This document shows, one piece after another, positions 6,696-12,758 of a stretch of 36,621 nucleotides of DNA. The notes beneath the pieces were generated by a model that ran no database searches, was not told where the DNA came from, and saw only the letters and a list, made by a program, of their open reading frames with translations. Every line of letters begins with the position of its first letter. Position 1 is the stretch's first letter. The DNA comes from an uncultured Clostridia bacterium (GTDB taxonomy: Bacteria; Bacillota; Clostridia; Christensenellales; Borkfalkiaceae): the NCBI GenBank assembly GCA_947628675.1, contig CANRAR010000013.1, positions 1 through 36,621 of the forward strand, written 5' to 3'. The translations under genes and the position numbers were made by a program.

Positions 6696-8548
6696 TTCAT
6701 GTCTCCTTTGCGGCGGTGGCTTTCAAGGTGGCGCACGATCCTCGCCTTCGCCGCTTCATCTTGCTCGGCGCCCGAGAGGAGGGCGCGCGTGTGTTCGGCG
6801 ATGTGGAGGGCGTGGTCGTCGTATTCGTCGGCCTCCAACTCCGCATCCCCCTGCGCCAGAAGGACGTTCTCGCGCTCCGCCTTTTTGAGGTGGAGGGCGG
6901 AGACATCCCGCGATGTCTCGAACGAGCCGAAGCCCAGAGCGTCGAGGACTCTGTTCCTCGTCTCGTCCGAAAAGTTGCCCTTCTCATCCCGCAGCAGCCC
7001 GAGTTCGAGGAGATATAAAATGTCCTCCCTGATTTGTTCGGGTGTGCGCTCGTATTCCGTATCGAACTGCACGTCGTCCGCCGAAATATCGCTCGCGGAA
7101 AAGTAGAAGAGTTCGGTCTCCCCGCCCGTGCCCGTCATGCGGATGAGCCGCTTTTCCGACGCGAACTGCTTGTAAAGGTGCAAAATCTGTTTGCCTGCTT
7201 CCTTTACGGCGCGTTCGACGCTCTCGACGCTCATCTGCATTCGGCTTTGGTCTTGGTCGATGAGGAGTTGCAACCCCGTTGCCGAGGTCACGTGCGTGGG
7301 GTTCGCCGAGTTGCGGGAAATTTCGCTCATGCCCGAAACGAGAATGAACTCGCCGGCAATGCGCTCTTCCTCCTCGGCAAACTCCGCGGGCAACTTGCCG
7401 CAGTCGAGGAACTCGGGTGCGGGAGAACCCTGCCGGTAGACGAGCACCTTCCCGGGATAAAGGCCTTCGTCCGCCAATTCCTCGGCGTCCAGCGAGCCGT
7501 CCTCCACCGCGATGACCCCCGCAGAGAGGCGGTTCAAAAATTCGTGCTTGCGGTTCCGTACCGCGTTGTACGCCCTCTGCAAGGGGATCATGCGATCGAC
7601 GACGGACGTTCCGAAGAACGCCCCCGCGAGCGCCACGCACGTCTGCCGGATAAACGGCAGAACGCGCTCCCCTCTATCGCCGTTGCGGTAGGGAAGCGAC
7701 CCCTCGTAGAGGAGCCTATCCCCCGCAACGATCTCCAGCCGCCCCTCGGGAAAATTCCCGTTCGGGCGGGTATACCGTTCAATGAGGATCTCCGCATCGG
7801 AAAGCGACGGGCGGAAGTTGCCGTCCATCGGCCTCTTCCACGCGCTCGCCGAAGAGTACGGCGCGAGCGGAAATTCCGAAATGTTGCGCCCCGCGATCTC
7901 CACGCCGAAGCGCTCTTTGATCTCCGAGACGGGCACCGCCTTGGCGTGGATGAGGCTCTTCACCTCGTCCATATCCTCCGCGGAGAGCGAATCGGGATAA
8001 ATTTCGAAGGGCGAGAGCGCGACGACGTTTACATCGCCCTCGCGGATGGAGTGCCCCGTATCATCGACGCCGATGACGTTGCCGTCCTCGAAGTTCCAGA
8101 TGACCTTGTAGAACGCCGTGCCGCACGTCTCCGACCAGAGCGTCGCGCGGGAGATGACCTTATCGAGATCCACCCTCCCCTTGACCGCCTTTAAGATATT
8201 GGACGAGAGGCGCGCCGTCTTCATATCCGCTTCGCTATCCGAAAAGGCGCGCACGTTGAGCGTGGGGCGCACTTTGGCGAGCCGCGCAAGGCGGGTATCC
8301 ACCGTGGGCGCGATGTGGTTGAAGCACCGCCGCGACTGCCAATAGAACTCGGCATCCTCCTGTTGGAGATCGCCTGCGGGCGAGACGTCGCAGTACTGGT
8401 TGCCGCTCACAAAGTTCATGTTGAGTTGCCAGCCACGCTCGAGGCTCCGCCGCATTTCGCGGCGCGAGGCGAAGTCCGCCTGAATTTCCCGCACGAGGTC
8501 GCGCTTGCGCTTCTCCTCCATTCTCTCTTCCGTCTGCTGTTTATTCAT
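6692..8548 (-). CDS. Phage portal protein (P22/podovirus type), 618 aa
   Basis: ATG 8548 follows GGAGGAAG and overlaps the previous gene by 8 bases. The family is recognised from the N-terminal WQLNMNFVSGNQYCDV section, the RRCFNHIAPTVDTRLARLAKVRP segment, SETCGTAFYKVIWN, LSPFEIYPDSLS, and the stem/crown region around residues 290-430 (VDRMIPLQRAYNAVRNRKHEFLNRL, then SEISRNSANPTHVTSATGLQ). The C-terminal ~100 residues are highly charged and helical, like a crown or barrel. The dodecameric portal would form the DNA entry vertex and bind the terminase at 9213-10634. Length and gene order are intact. Confidence 0.85.
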   Translation of the reverse strand: MNKQQTEERMEEKRKRDLVREIQADFASRREMRRSLERGWQLNMNFVSGNQYCDVSPAGDLQQEDAEFYWQSRRCFNHIAPTVDTRLARLAKVRPTLNVRAFSDSEADMKTARLSSNILKAVKGRVDLDKVISRATLWSETCGTAFYKVIWNFEDGNVIGVDDTGHSIREGDVNVVALSPFEIYPDSLSAEDMDEVKSLIHAKAVPVSEIKERFGVEIAGRNISEFPLAPYSSASAWKRPMDGNFRPSLSDAEILIERYTRPNGNFPEGRLEIVAGDRLLYEGSLPYRNGDRGERVLPFIRQTCVALAGAFFGTSVVDRMIPLQRAYNAVRNRKHEFLNRLSAGVIAVEDGSLDAEELADEGLYPGKVLVYRQGSPAPEFLDCGKLPAEFAEEEERIAGEFILVSGMSEISRNSANPTHVTSATGLQLLIDQDQSRMQMSVESVERAVKEAGKQILHLYKQFASEKRLIRMTGTGGETELFYFSASDISADDVQFDTEYERTPEQIREDILYLLELGLLRDEKGNFSDETRNRVLDALGFGSFETSRDVSALHLKKAERENVLLAQGDAELEADEYDDHALHIAEHTRALLSGAEQDEAAKARIVRHLESHRRKGDMK

Positions 8549-8837
8549 GTTCTTCCTCCTTCAACTGCGCCATGAGGCGCTCCTTTTCGCGTTCGAGATC
8601 TTCATCGGAGAGCGCGCGGTAGTCCTTCTTGCCCATGAGAAGCATGGCGGCTTTCAAATCGGGCGGGACGTCCTTCTTCGTCTCCTTGCGCCGTATGAGT
8701 TTGAGTTCGCCCTCGCGGGCATCGTACTCCTCGGTGACCTCCTCTACGCTGTACCCCAGCGCGACTTTGAGAATGGCTTCCTTGACTTTTTCCTTTTTCT
8801 CGTTGCCTTTTGCGCCGGCTTTCGTGTTCTGTTTCAT
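8541..8837 (-). CDS. Small phage protein next to portal, 98 aa; possible terminase small-subunit role
   Basis: ATG 8837 (MKQNTKAGAKGNEKKEK) has a strong AAGGAGGT site. The product is a short, highly charged helical protein with VKEAILKVALGYSVEEVTEEY, which could be the helix-turn-helix of a DNA-binding packaging subunit, then ELKLIRRKETKKDVPPDLKAA and a coiled tail. A small terminase subunit is otherwise missing, and this gene sits between terL and portal, so that role is plausible but unproven. The same frame is open back to an ATG at 9005 with its own AAAGGAG; that 154-residue version would translate through a 33-bp palindrome. I prefer the shorter form. Confidence 0.7.
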   Translation of the reverse strand: MKQNTKAGAKGNEKKEKVKEAILKVALGYSVEEVTEEYDAREGELKLIRRKETKKDVPPDLKAAMLLMGKKDYRALSDEDLEREKERLMAQLKEEEHE

Positions 8838-8852
8838 GTTACCTCCTTGTTT

Positions 8853-8921
8853 TTTCCTCTCCCGCCCGCCCGCGCGCATTCCCCCTTCGGGGGAATGCGC
8901 GCGGGCGGGCGGGAGAGGAAA
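8853..8921. repeat. 33-bp perfect hairpin just upstream of the small phage gene
   Basis: Arms 8853-8885 and 8889-8921 are perfectly complementary, with TTC as loop. It ends about 5 bases before the AAGGAGGT site of the gene starting at 8837 and would form a very stable structure in that mRNA. The rest of the terL-small gene gap (8922-9212) holds the GAATGAC-type element at 9125-9170 and no other gene that I can support. Confidence 0.9.
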
Positions 8922-9124
8922 TTCTCCGCGCCGCCGACTTTTTGTTTGGGCGCTCTGCGATTTTTTGGTTGGGGTTTTTTGTGAAAATGAGTTGAGATTT
9001 TGCATTGCGTTGCTCCTTTGTGGGGGAAATATGGTAGAGATTTCTCCACGCGCTACGCTTGGTACTTCGTGCGCCGCTACGCGTCGGGCGAAATGACATT
9101 TTATAGCGGGCGAGACGGACTGCG

Positions 9125-9170
9125 TTGGTCGGGATTCTTCGGGGGGCTACGCCCCCACTCAGAATGACGC
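9125..9170 (+). repeat. GGGATTCTTC ... CAGAATGACGC hairpin element, copy 1
   Basis: TTGGTCGGGATTCTTC is followed by a GGGGGGC-TAC-GCCCCC stem and CTCAGAATGACGC. ATTCT and AGAAT pair outside the inner stem. The same outer sequence surrounds an unrelated stem at 18472-18553. Similar GGATTCTTC/CAGAATGAC palindromes are widespread REP-like intergenic elements in many bacteria. Confidence 0.7.
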
Positions 9171-9212
9171 GTAAAATAAGCGCGGGCGAGTTGGGGGGGG
9201 CGCGGGGGGCGG

Positions 9213-10634
9213 TCAACGGTGGCGGAGGGAGCGGATGCGGCGGAGTTTATCGCGTTGGACGGCGCTCTGCTCCTCGCGCAGGATGGGTCGGCGGGGATAG
9301 GACATGAGATAGTAGCGCAGTTCGTCCATGGCGTGGTCATCGACCTTCCGAGGGCTATCGCCGCTGCCCCAAAAGTACGTTTTGAATTCGCGGATCATGT
9401 TCGTACAGTTGGAGAAGATGTACAAATTTGGCGACGAACTTTTTTGGCGCAGGTAACTCTTGACCTGCGCGATGCCCGCGAACACATCCTTATTCACCTT
9501 GGGATCTACGAGGACGCCGCGCTCGTAGAAGAGTTCGGAGACGGTGCGGCGCGAGGCGAGGGTGCGCTGCCCCGCCGCGGGGTCGATGAGCGCCTCCACC
9601 CTGCCTCTGCCATCGTGCTTCCAGCCGAGTTTCTCGCAAATTTCCAGAATGGCGCGGGCGTGGAAGTCCACATCCTCCTCCGCCCTGTAGTGCTCGGCGA
9701 CGACGTACACGTTGCCGTCGTAGTCCACGGCGTACCAATGGGCGGACAGCGGGTTCTTGAGCCCGGGGTCGATGGAGATGGTATCCTGCCACTCCTTGGG
9801 AACGGGGAAGGGCTCGATTACGTGCAATGTTTCATCGAATTCGGGGTAGACGAGCCCCTCGCGCGCGCCGAATCTGCCGTACCGCCGCGACTGCAGGGAC
9901 GCCTCGTCGAATGCCGCAGAGAGCCGCTCCGCCTCCTCCTGCGGGAGGAAGGGATTATCCGCCCACTCCATGAATTCGTACCAAATTTCGGGGTCGCACT
10001 TGCGGTTCAGATAGATGTCGTCGTAGACGAAGGTGAGCCCTTTCAACGGCGTCATGGTGCCGAAGATGTCCCCCTTGCGGTCGGCGACGCGCATGACGCA
10101 CTCCTCGTAGATATCCTGCGGGGGCTCTTCGTCGAACCACACGAAATCGAGGGAACTGCCCTGAAAGCGCTCTCTGCCCTGATCGCAACTCTTGAACCCG
10201 ATGACGGAAGTCCCGCCGAAGGCGTTCCGCACGAAGATCTGGTCGATGACGCCCGCCGCGGGGTTATCCTTTCTGCCGCTCGACATGACGATGTCCTCGA
10301 TGTCCGACGAGCGGAGATAGTGCAGAATTTTGCGCTGGGCGACGTCGCGCTGCACCTGCGACGTGGGCGAGACGACCCAGCCGAACACGTCCTTTTTGTT
10401 CTCCCTATACGGGTGGATGCCGCGGGCGATGTACACCGCCTCGACGGCGCCGCACTCGGTCTTGCCAGAGCGGTTGCCGCCGAACACCCAGCGGTTGCGC
10501 TTCTTGCATCTGTGAAAGGCGAGCTGCTTTTGGTGCACCACGTCGCCCGTGTTGTAGCGGGAGAGGTGGTCTTCCTCCTTCCGCCGCCGCTGTTCCTCTT
10601 CGATCTCCAAAATGTTATACAAAATTTCGTTCAT
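9213..10634 (-). CDS. terL: Phage terminase large subunit (ATPase-nuclease), 473 aa
   Basis: Packages DNA into the prohead through the portal. Seen: Walker A GGNRSGKT (residues 52-59), Walker B VWFDEE (165-170) with catalytic Glu, coupling motif GTMTP (192-196), and the RNase-H-fold nuclease acids SIDPG (Asp289), ALIDPAAG (Asp351) and VDDHAMDELRYY (Asp432/433/437). All key residues are present, so both activities look intact. The start is uncertain: ATG 10634 lacks a Shine-Dalgarno but has TATTTT 8 bases upstream, so it may be leaderless; an in-frame GTG at 10658 would add 8 residues. The gene is divergent from the one at 10688. About 375 bases with two hairpin elements separate it from the next cassette gene. 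Confidence 0.92.
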   Translation of the reverse strand: MNEILYNILEIEEEQRRRKEEDHLSRYNTGDVVHQKQLAFHRCKKRNRWVFGGNRSGKTECGAVEAVYIARGIHPYRENKKDVFGWVVSPTSQVQRDVAQRKILHYLRSSDIEDIVMSSGRKDNPAAGVIDQIFVRNAFGGTSVIGFKSCDQGRERFQGSSLDFVWFDEEPPQDIYEECVMRVADRKGDIFGTMTPLKGLTFVYDDIYLNRKCDPEIWYEFMEWADNPFLPQEEAERLSAAFDEASLQSRRYGRFGAREGLVYPEFDETLHVIEPFPVPKEWQDTISIDPGLKNPLSAHWYAVDYDGNVYVVAEHYRAEEDVDFHARAILEICEKLGWKHDGRGRVEALIDPAAGQRTLASRRTVSELFYERGVLVDPKVNKDVFAGIAQVKSYLRQKSSSPNLYIFSNCTNMIREFKTYFWGSGDSPRKVDDHAMDELRYYLMSYPRRPILREEQSAVQRDKLRRIRSLRHR

Positions 10635-10674
10635 ATTCGATAAAATAAATGCTTTCACGCGCGCCGCCGTTCGC

Positions 10675-10680
10675 TATGAT
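10675..10680 (+). promoter_or_regulatory. Predicted -10 box for a leaderless transcript
   Basis: TATGAT ends 8 bases before the ATG at 10688. The -35 is poor (CTTTCA at 10652-10657, 17-base spacer). No Shine-Dalgarno lies before the ATG. Confidence 0.4.
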
Positions 10681-10687
10681 TACGGCT

Positions 10688-11380
10688 ATGAAAAAGCTTT
10701 TGTTTGTCCTCCTCCCGATGTTGGTTCTGTGTGCGCTCGTGTTTACCTTTGCGCCCCTGCCCGAGGCGGGTGTTGTCTCCGCCGACGGCGCGGACGGGGC
10801 GGGGCAGTACGCCGCCGTAAACAAGAACAATGTGTATTTCTACGGGCAGCCCGACGAGAGCGCGCCCCTCTTCGTGCTCCCCTATACCTACTTCGTGCGC
10901 ATCCTCGCCCGCGAGGGGGAATTTGTGCGCGTACAGTACGCCGCCGCCGAGGGCTACTGCCGCGCCTCCGACGTCGTCGCCGTCAGTTTCGTACCCCATG
11001 TGCCGTTTTTGGAGAAAACCGTGGACTTCGTGTATACCCTCGACGACCCCGGCAAGGCGGGCGCGGAGGAACTTTTATCCGTGACGCGCACCTACGACTA
11101 CTACGGGCACATCTATGAGAACGGGTGCCTCTATTACTGCGTACTCGCGGACGGCGATTTGAAGCGCATCCCCGCCAAAAAACTGTTGGACTACGAACTG
11201 AACACCGAATATTCCGACTATGTGGCGGCGCTGCCCGCCGCTGCCGAGGAGGAGGGAGGGCTCTCCGCCGCCGCCATCGTGGGGATCTGCGTCGGGTGCG
11301 TCGCCGCCGTGGGGGTGGCAGTCCTCGTGGCGCGGGGCAAGCGGCCGCCCGCCTACGACCCCGATAAGGCGGAATTTTGA
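10688..11380 (+). CDS. Secreted, C-terminally membrane-anchored SH3-like protein, 230 aa
   Basis: The start MKKLLFVLLPMLVLCALVF gives a clean signal peptide; the longer in-frame starts (10649, 10676) would spoil it. Residues about 45-110 read like a bacterial SH3 domain (VYFYGQPDESAPLFVLPYTY, then FVRVQYAAAEGYCRASDVV). A second beta region is at 115-175, an Ala/Glu linker follows, then a TM helix (AAAIVGICVGCVAAVGVAVLV) and a short basic tail. It is thus an extracytoplasmic domain on a C-terminal anchor, the same plan as the end of the protein at 12759. It lies between terL and the putative regulator on the opposite strand. A host cell-envelope role is as likely as a phage role. Confidence 0.75.
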   Translation: MKKLLFVLLPMLVLCALVFTFAPLPEAGVVSADGADGAGQYAAVNKNNVYFYGQPDESAPLFVLPYTYFVRILAREGEFVRVQYAAAEGYCRASDVVAVSFVPHVPFLEKTVDFVYTLDDPGKAGAEELLSVTRTYDYYGHIYENGCLYYCVLADGDLKRIPAKKLLDYELNTEYSDYVAALPAAAEEEGGLSAAAIVGICVGCVAAVGVAVLVARGKRPPAYDPDKAEF

Positions 11381-11418
11381 GCGGTTTTTCGGACGGCGGG
11401 CAGACGGGCAAAAACCGC
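11381..11418. terminator. Putative bidirectional terminator between convergent genes
   Basis: GCGGTTTTT (11381-11389) pairs with AAAAACCGC (11410-11418). It starts right after the stop of the plus-strand gene and lies before the stop of the minus-strand gene at 11445. The 20-base loop is long, so confidence is moderate. Confidence 0.5.
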
Positions 11419-11444
11419 GATTATCGACAATATATTGACGTTTT

Positions 11445-12041
11445 TCAGTCACCTTTCTCCGCCCCGCGCGCTTCTGCCGCGCGGGGCGGCTGCCTGTTTT
11501 CGGGCCGGGCTTTTGCGGAGTGCGCCCGCGCCTTGCCCGTAAACGCGACCCCGCCGCGCTTCCTCCGCTCCCACACCATGCGCTCCTTGCCCTCCCGAAG
11601 CGCACGGAGGATCTTCATGAAGGGAGAAAACTGCCCGAATACCGCGGCGAAACGGCGATCCGACCAGCCCAAATCTTCCAAAAGACGGGCAACTTTGGCG
11701 GCGAGCGCCTCCTGCTTGCGGAAATAGGTGCGGCTGGAGTAGGGAAAGGTCACCCTGCGCCCGCCCGCAAGCCGATCGCCGCGGCGGAAATATTTGTACT
11801 CGAGGAGGTACTTCTCCTCGTCGTCCATGGACTGAACGATGCGCTCCATCTGCACGGCGACCTCCCCCACCGCCGCCTGCATGGCGTACTCCCGCACGAC
11901 CCCGCTTGCCGCTTCCTCCGCCGAACACATCGCCCGATACGACAGAAGCGCTTTGTTTTCGGCACTCTGCGCCATCGCATCCGACAGCGCATCAAGCCAC
12001 GGATAGGCGTATAAAAATACCTTTGCATATTCGCTTTTCAT
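11445..12041 (-). CDS. Putative phage-type transcription regulator (sigma region 4/ArpU-like), 198 aa
   Basis: ATG 12041 follows GGAAGGAG. The product is helical and cytoplasmic. Residues about 75-125 have the layout of a sigma-70 region 4 or ArpU-type late regulator: MDDEEKYLLEYKYF, then a short link and YSSRTYFRKQEALAAKVARL as possible recognition helix. The basic C-terminal tail (about 160-198) is low-complexity and reads through a GC hairpin, so it may be a recent extension. I do not firmly recognise the family. A LexA-type box lies 53 bases upstream, so the gene is probably induced by DNA damage. It is the natural candidate to switch on the cassette at 2730-10634, which is on the same strand. 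Confidence 0.6.
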   Translation of the reverse strand: MKSEYAKVFLYAYPWLDALSDAMAQSAENKALLSYRAMCSAEEAASGVVREYAMQAAVGEVAVQMERIVQSMDDEEKYLLEYKYFRRGDRLAGGRRVTFPYSSRTYFRKQEALAAKVARLLEDLGWSDRRFAAVFGQFSPFMKILRALREGKERMVWERRKRGGVAFTGKARAHSAKARPENRQPPRAAEARGAEKGD

Positions 12042-12093
12042 CTCTGCTCCTTCCCCGCGCGAAACGCCCGTCCGCTCGGGAAAAATTAAAATA

Positions 12094-12107
12094 CGAACTT
12101 TTGTTCG
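12094..12107. promoter_or_regulatory. LexA/DinR-type SOS box
   Basis: CGAACTTTTGTTCG is a perfect palindrome with both half-sites of the Firmicutes SOS box (CGAAC-N4-GTTCG). On the minus strand, TTCAAT - 17 bases - TACGAT (12114-12119 as -10) places the box at the expected transcription start, where LexA binding would block it. Another possible -35/-10 pair (TTGTCA, 18, TTTAAT) also lies just upstream. Confidence 0.75.
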
Positions 12108-12219
12108 TTTTTATCGTACCACAAATTAAAGCGGAATTGAAGTATGTATGACAAACTTTTTTTAATTTTTTTCAAAAATTTTTTTTGCGGGGGGATTTGG
12201 GGGGAATTTGGACGGAATT

Positions 12220-12264
12220 TTTGCCCGCCCCCCGCCGCGCTACGCGCGGCGGGGGGCGGGCAAA
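12220..12264. repeat. 21-bp perfect hairpin
   Basis: Arms 12220-12240 and 12244-12264, loop TAC. The stem is C-rich on one arm and G-rich on the other. Confidence 0.85.
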
Positions 12265-12340
12265 GCGGGACGGGGATGAGAGTTGGGGGAAAGATACGCT
12301 ACTTCGGCGCGTTGCGCCTACTGCGCGGCTACGCCGCTTG

Positions 12341-12407
12341 TGCCGCCCTTGGTCGAAAATAGTGCGGGCGGGGCGTGCCGCGCTTAGTAGACGAATGGTG
12401 CGCGCGG
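12341..12407 (+). repeat. Adjacent dispersed repeats: block B then block C
   Basis: Block B (12341-12375) contains CCCTTGGTCGAAAATAGTG; block C (12375-12407) contains CTTAGTAGACGAATGGTG. The two blocks look like diverged copies of one another. Block B recurs at 23986 and, diverged and inverted, at 21542; block C recurs at 2126, 21582, 23950 and 24055. Confidence 0.75.
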
Positions 12408-12526
12408 CTCGGTATGAGGAAGGGCGAACGAGCGGCATAAAACCCCCACCACCGCCTACGGCGGAGCCGCCCCCTTCAAAAGGGGGCAGCCAAGAATAGG
12501 CGCGGGGCGTTGGTTCCCGTGGAGGA

Positions 12527-12590
12527 GAATAAGATACTCTCGCCCTGCGCCCGTCCGCAGAAGCGGACGGGCGCAGGGCTCGGTATGAGG
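12527..12590 (+). repeat. Variable-stem hairpin with AAGATAC / CGGTATGAGG flanks
   Basis: The left flank AATAAGATACTCTC precedes a 17-bp perfect stem (arms 12542-12558 and 12563-12579, loop AGAA), followed by TCGGTATGAGGGGAAC. The flanks match those at 22968-23025; the stem sequence does not. Confidence 0.75.
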
Positions 12591-12723
12591 GGAACCCCTA
12601 TCGGCGCGCAAAGGCGCGCCACTTCCCCCAAGGGGGGGGGGAAGCAAGCCCCACCCCCTACCCCCCTCCCGTGGAGGGGCAAAAAGCGAGACAAAAACGG
12701 GAGAAATTTTTGGCGCAAAGTAA

Positions 12724-12752
12724 TTGTGTTTTTCGCGCGCGCGTGTTATAAT
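12724..12752 (+). promoter_or_regulatory. Promoter giving a leaderless mRNA
   Basis: TTGTGT (12724-12729), a 17-base spacer and TATAAT (12747-12752) preceded by TGT as extended -10. The ATG at 12759 is 7 bases after the -10, the normal distance to the transcription start, so the mRNA should begin at or next to its start codon. Confidence 0.75.
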
Positions 12753-12758
12753 GCTACT

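Larger units (their letters stand above)
2730..12107 (-). mobile_element. Minimal podovirus-type capsid/packaging cassette with SOS-type control site
   Basis: Minus-strand genes follow the order expected for podovirus heads: terL (10634), small gene, portal, scaffold, major capsid, adaptor, nozzle, then an unknown 163-residue gene. From the small gene on they overlap or are closely spaced with individual ribosome sites, as in a working operon, and none is visibly broken. A putative regulator behind a LexA-type box lies upstream. No tail fibre or spike, ejection protein, lysin, holin, replication gene, integrase or att repeat was recognised between 1 and 36621. It may be a domesticated particle-forming locus, a satellite-like element, or a prophage remnant that kept only head genes. 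The plus-strand gene at 10688 may not belong to it. Confidence 0.65.
12108..12723. other. Gene-free interval with hairpins and dispersed repeats
   Basis: It opens with a T/A-rich tract (12145-12190). Then come a 21-bp perfect hairpin (arms 12220-12240 and 12244-12264), repeat blocks B and C (12341-12407), two small GC hairpins (12452-12487), a 17-bp hairpin of the GATAC/GGTATGAGG family (12527-12590), and C- or G-runs up to 12690. No credible gene is seen: open frames here lack ribosome sites and run through the palindromes. Confidence 0.65.

Noticed and set aside
8853-8921. Intrinsic terminator
   Set aside because: The stem is perfect, but neither side has a U-tract, and on the minus strand it is followed at once by a ribosome site and gene.
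2126-12407. Opposed block C copies as attachment sites of the capsid cassette
   Set aside because: At least three more copies lie elsewhere in the window, so they are a dispersed family rather than a specific att pair.
12510-12758. N-terminal extension of the 12759 protein
   Set aside because: It would translate a hairpin and C-runs, destroy the signal peptide, and lie upstream of the predicted transcription start.
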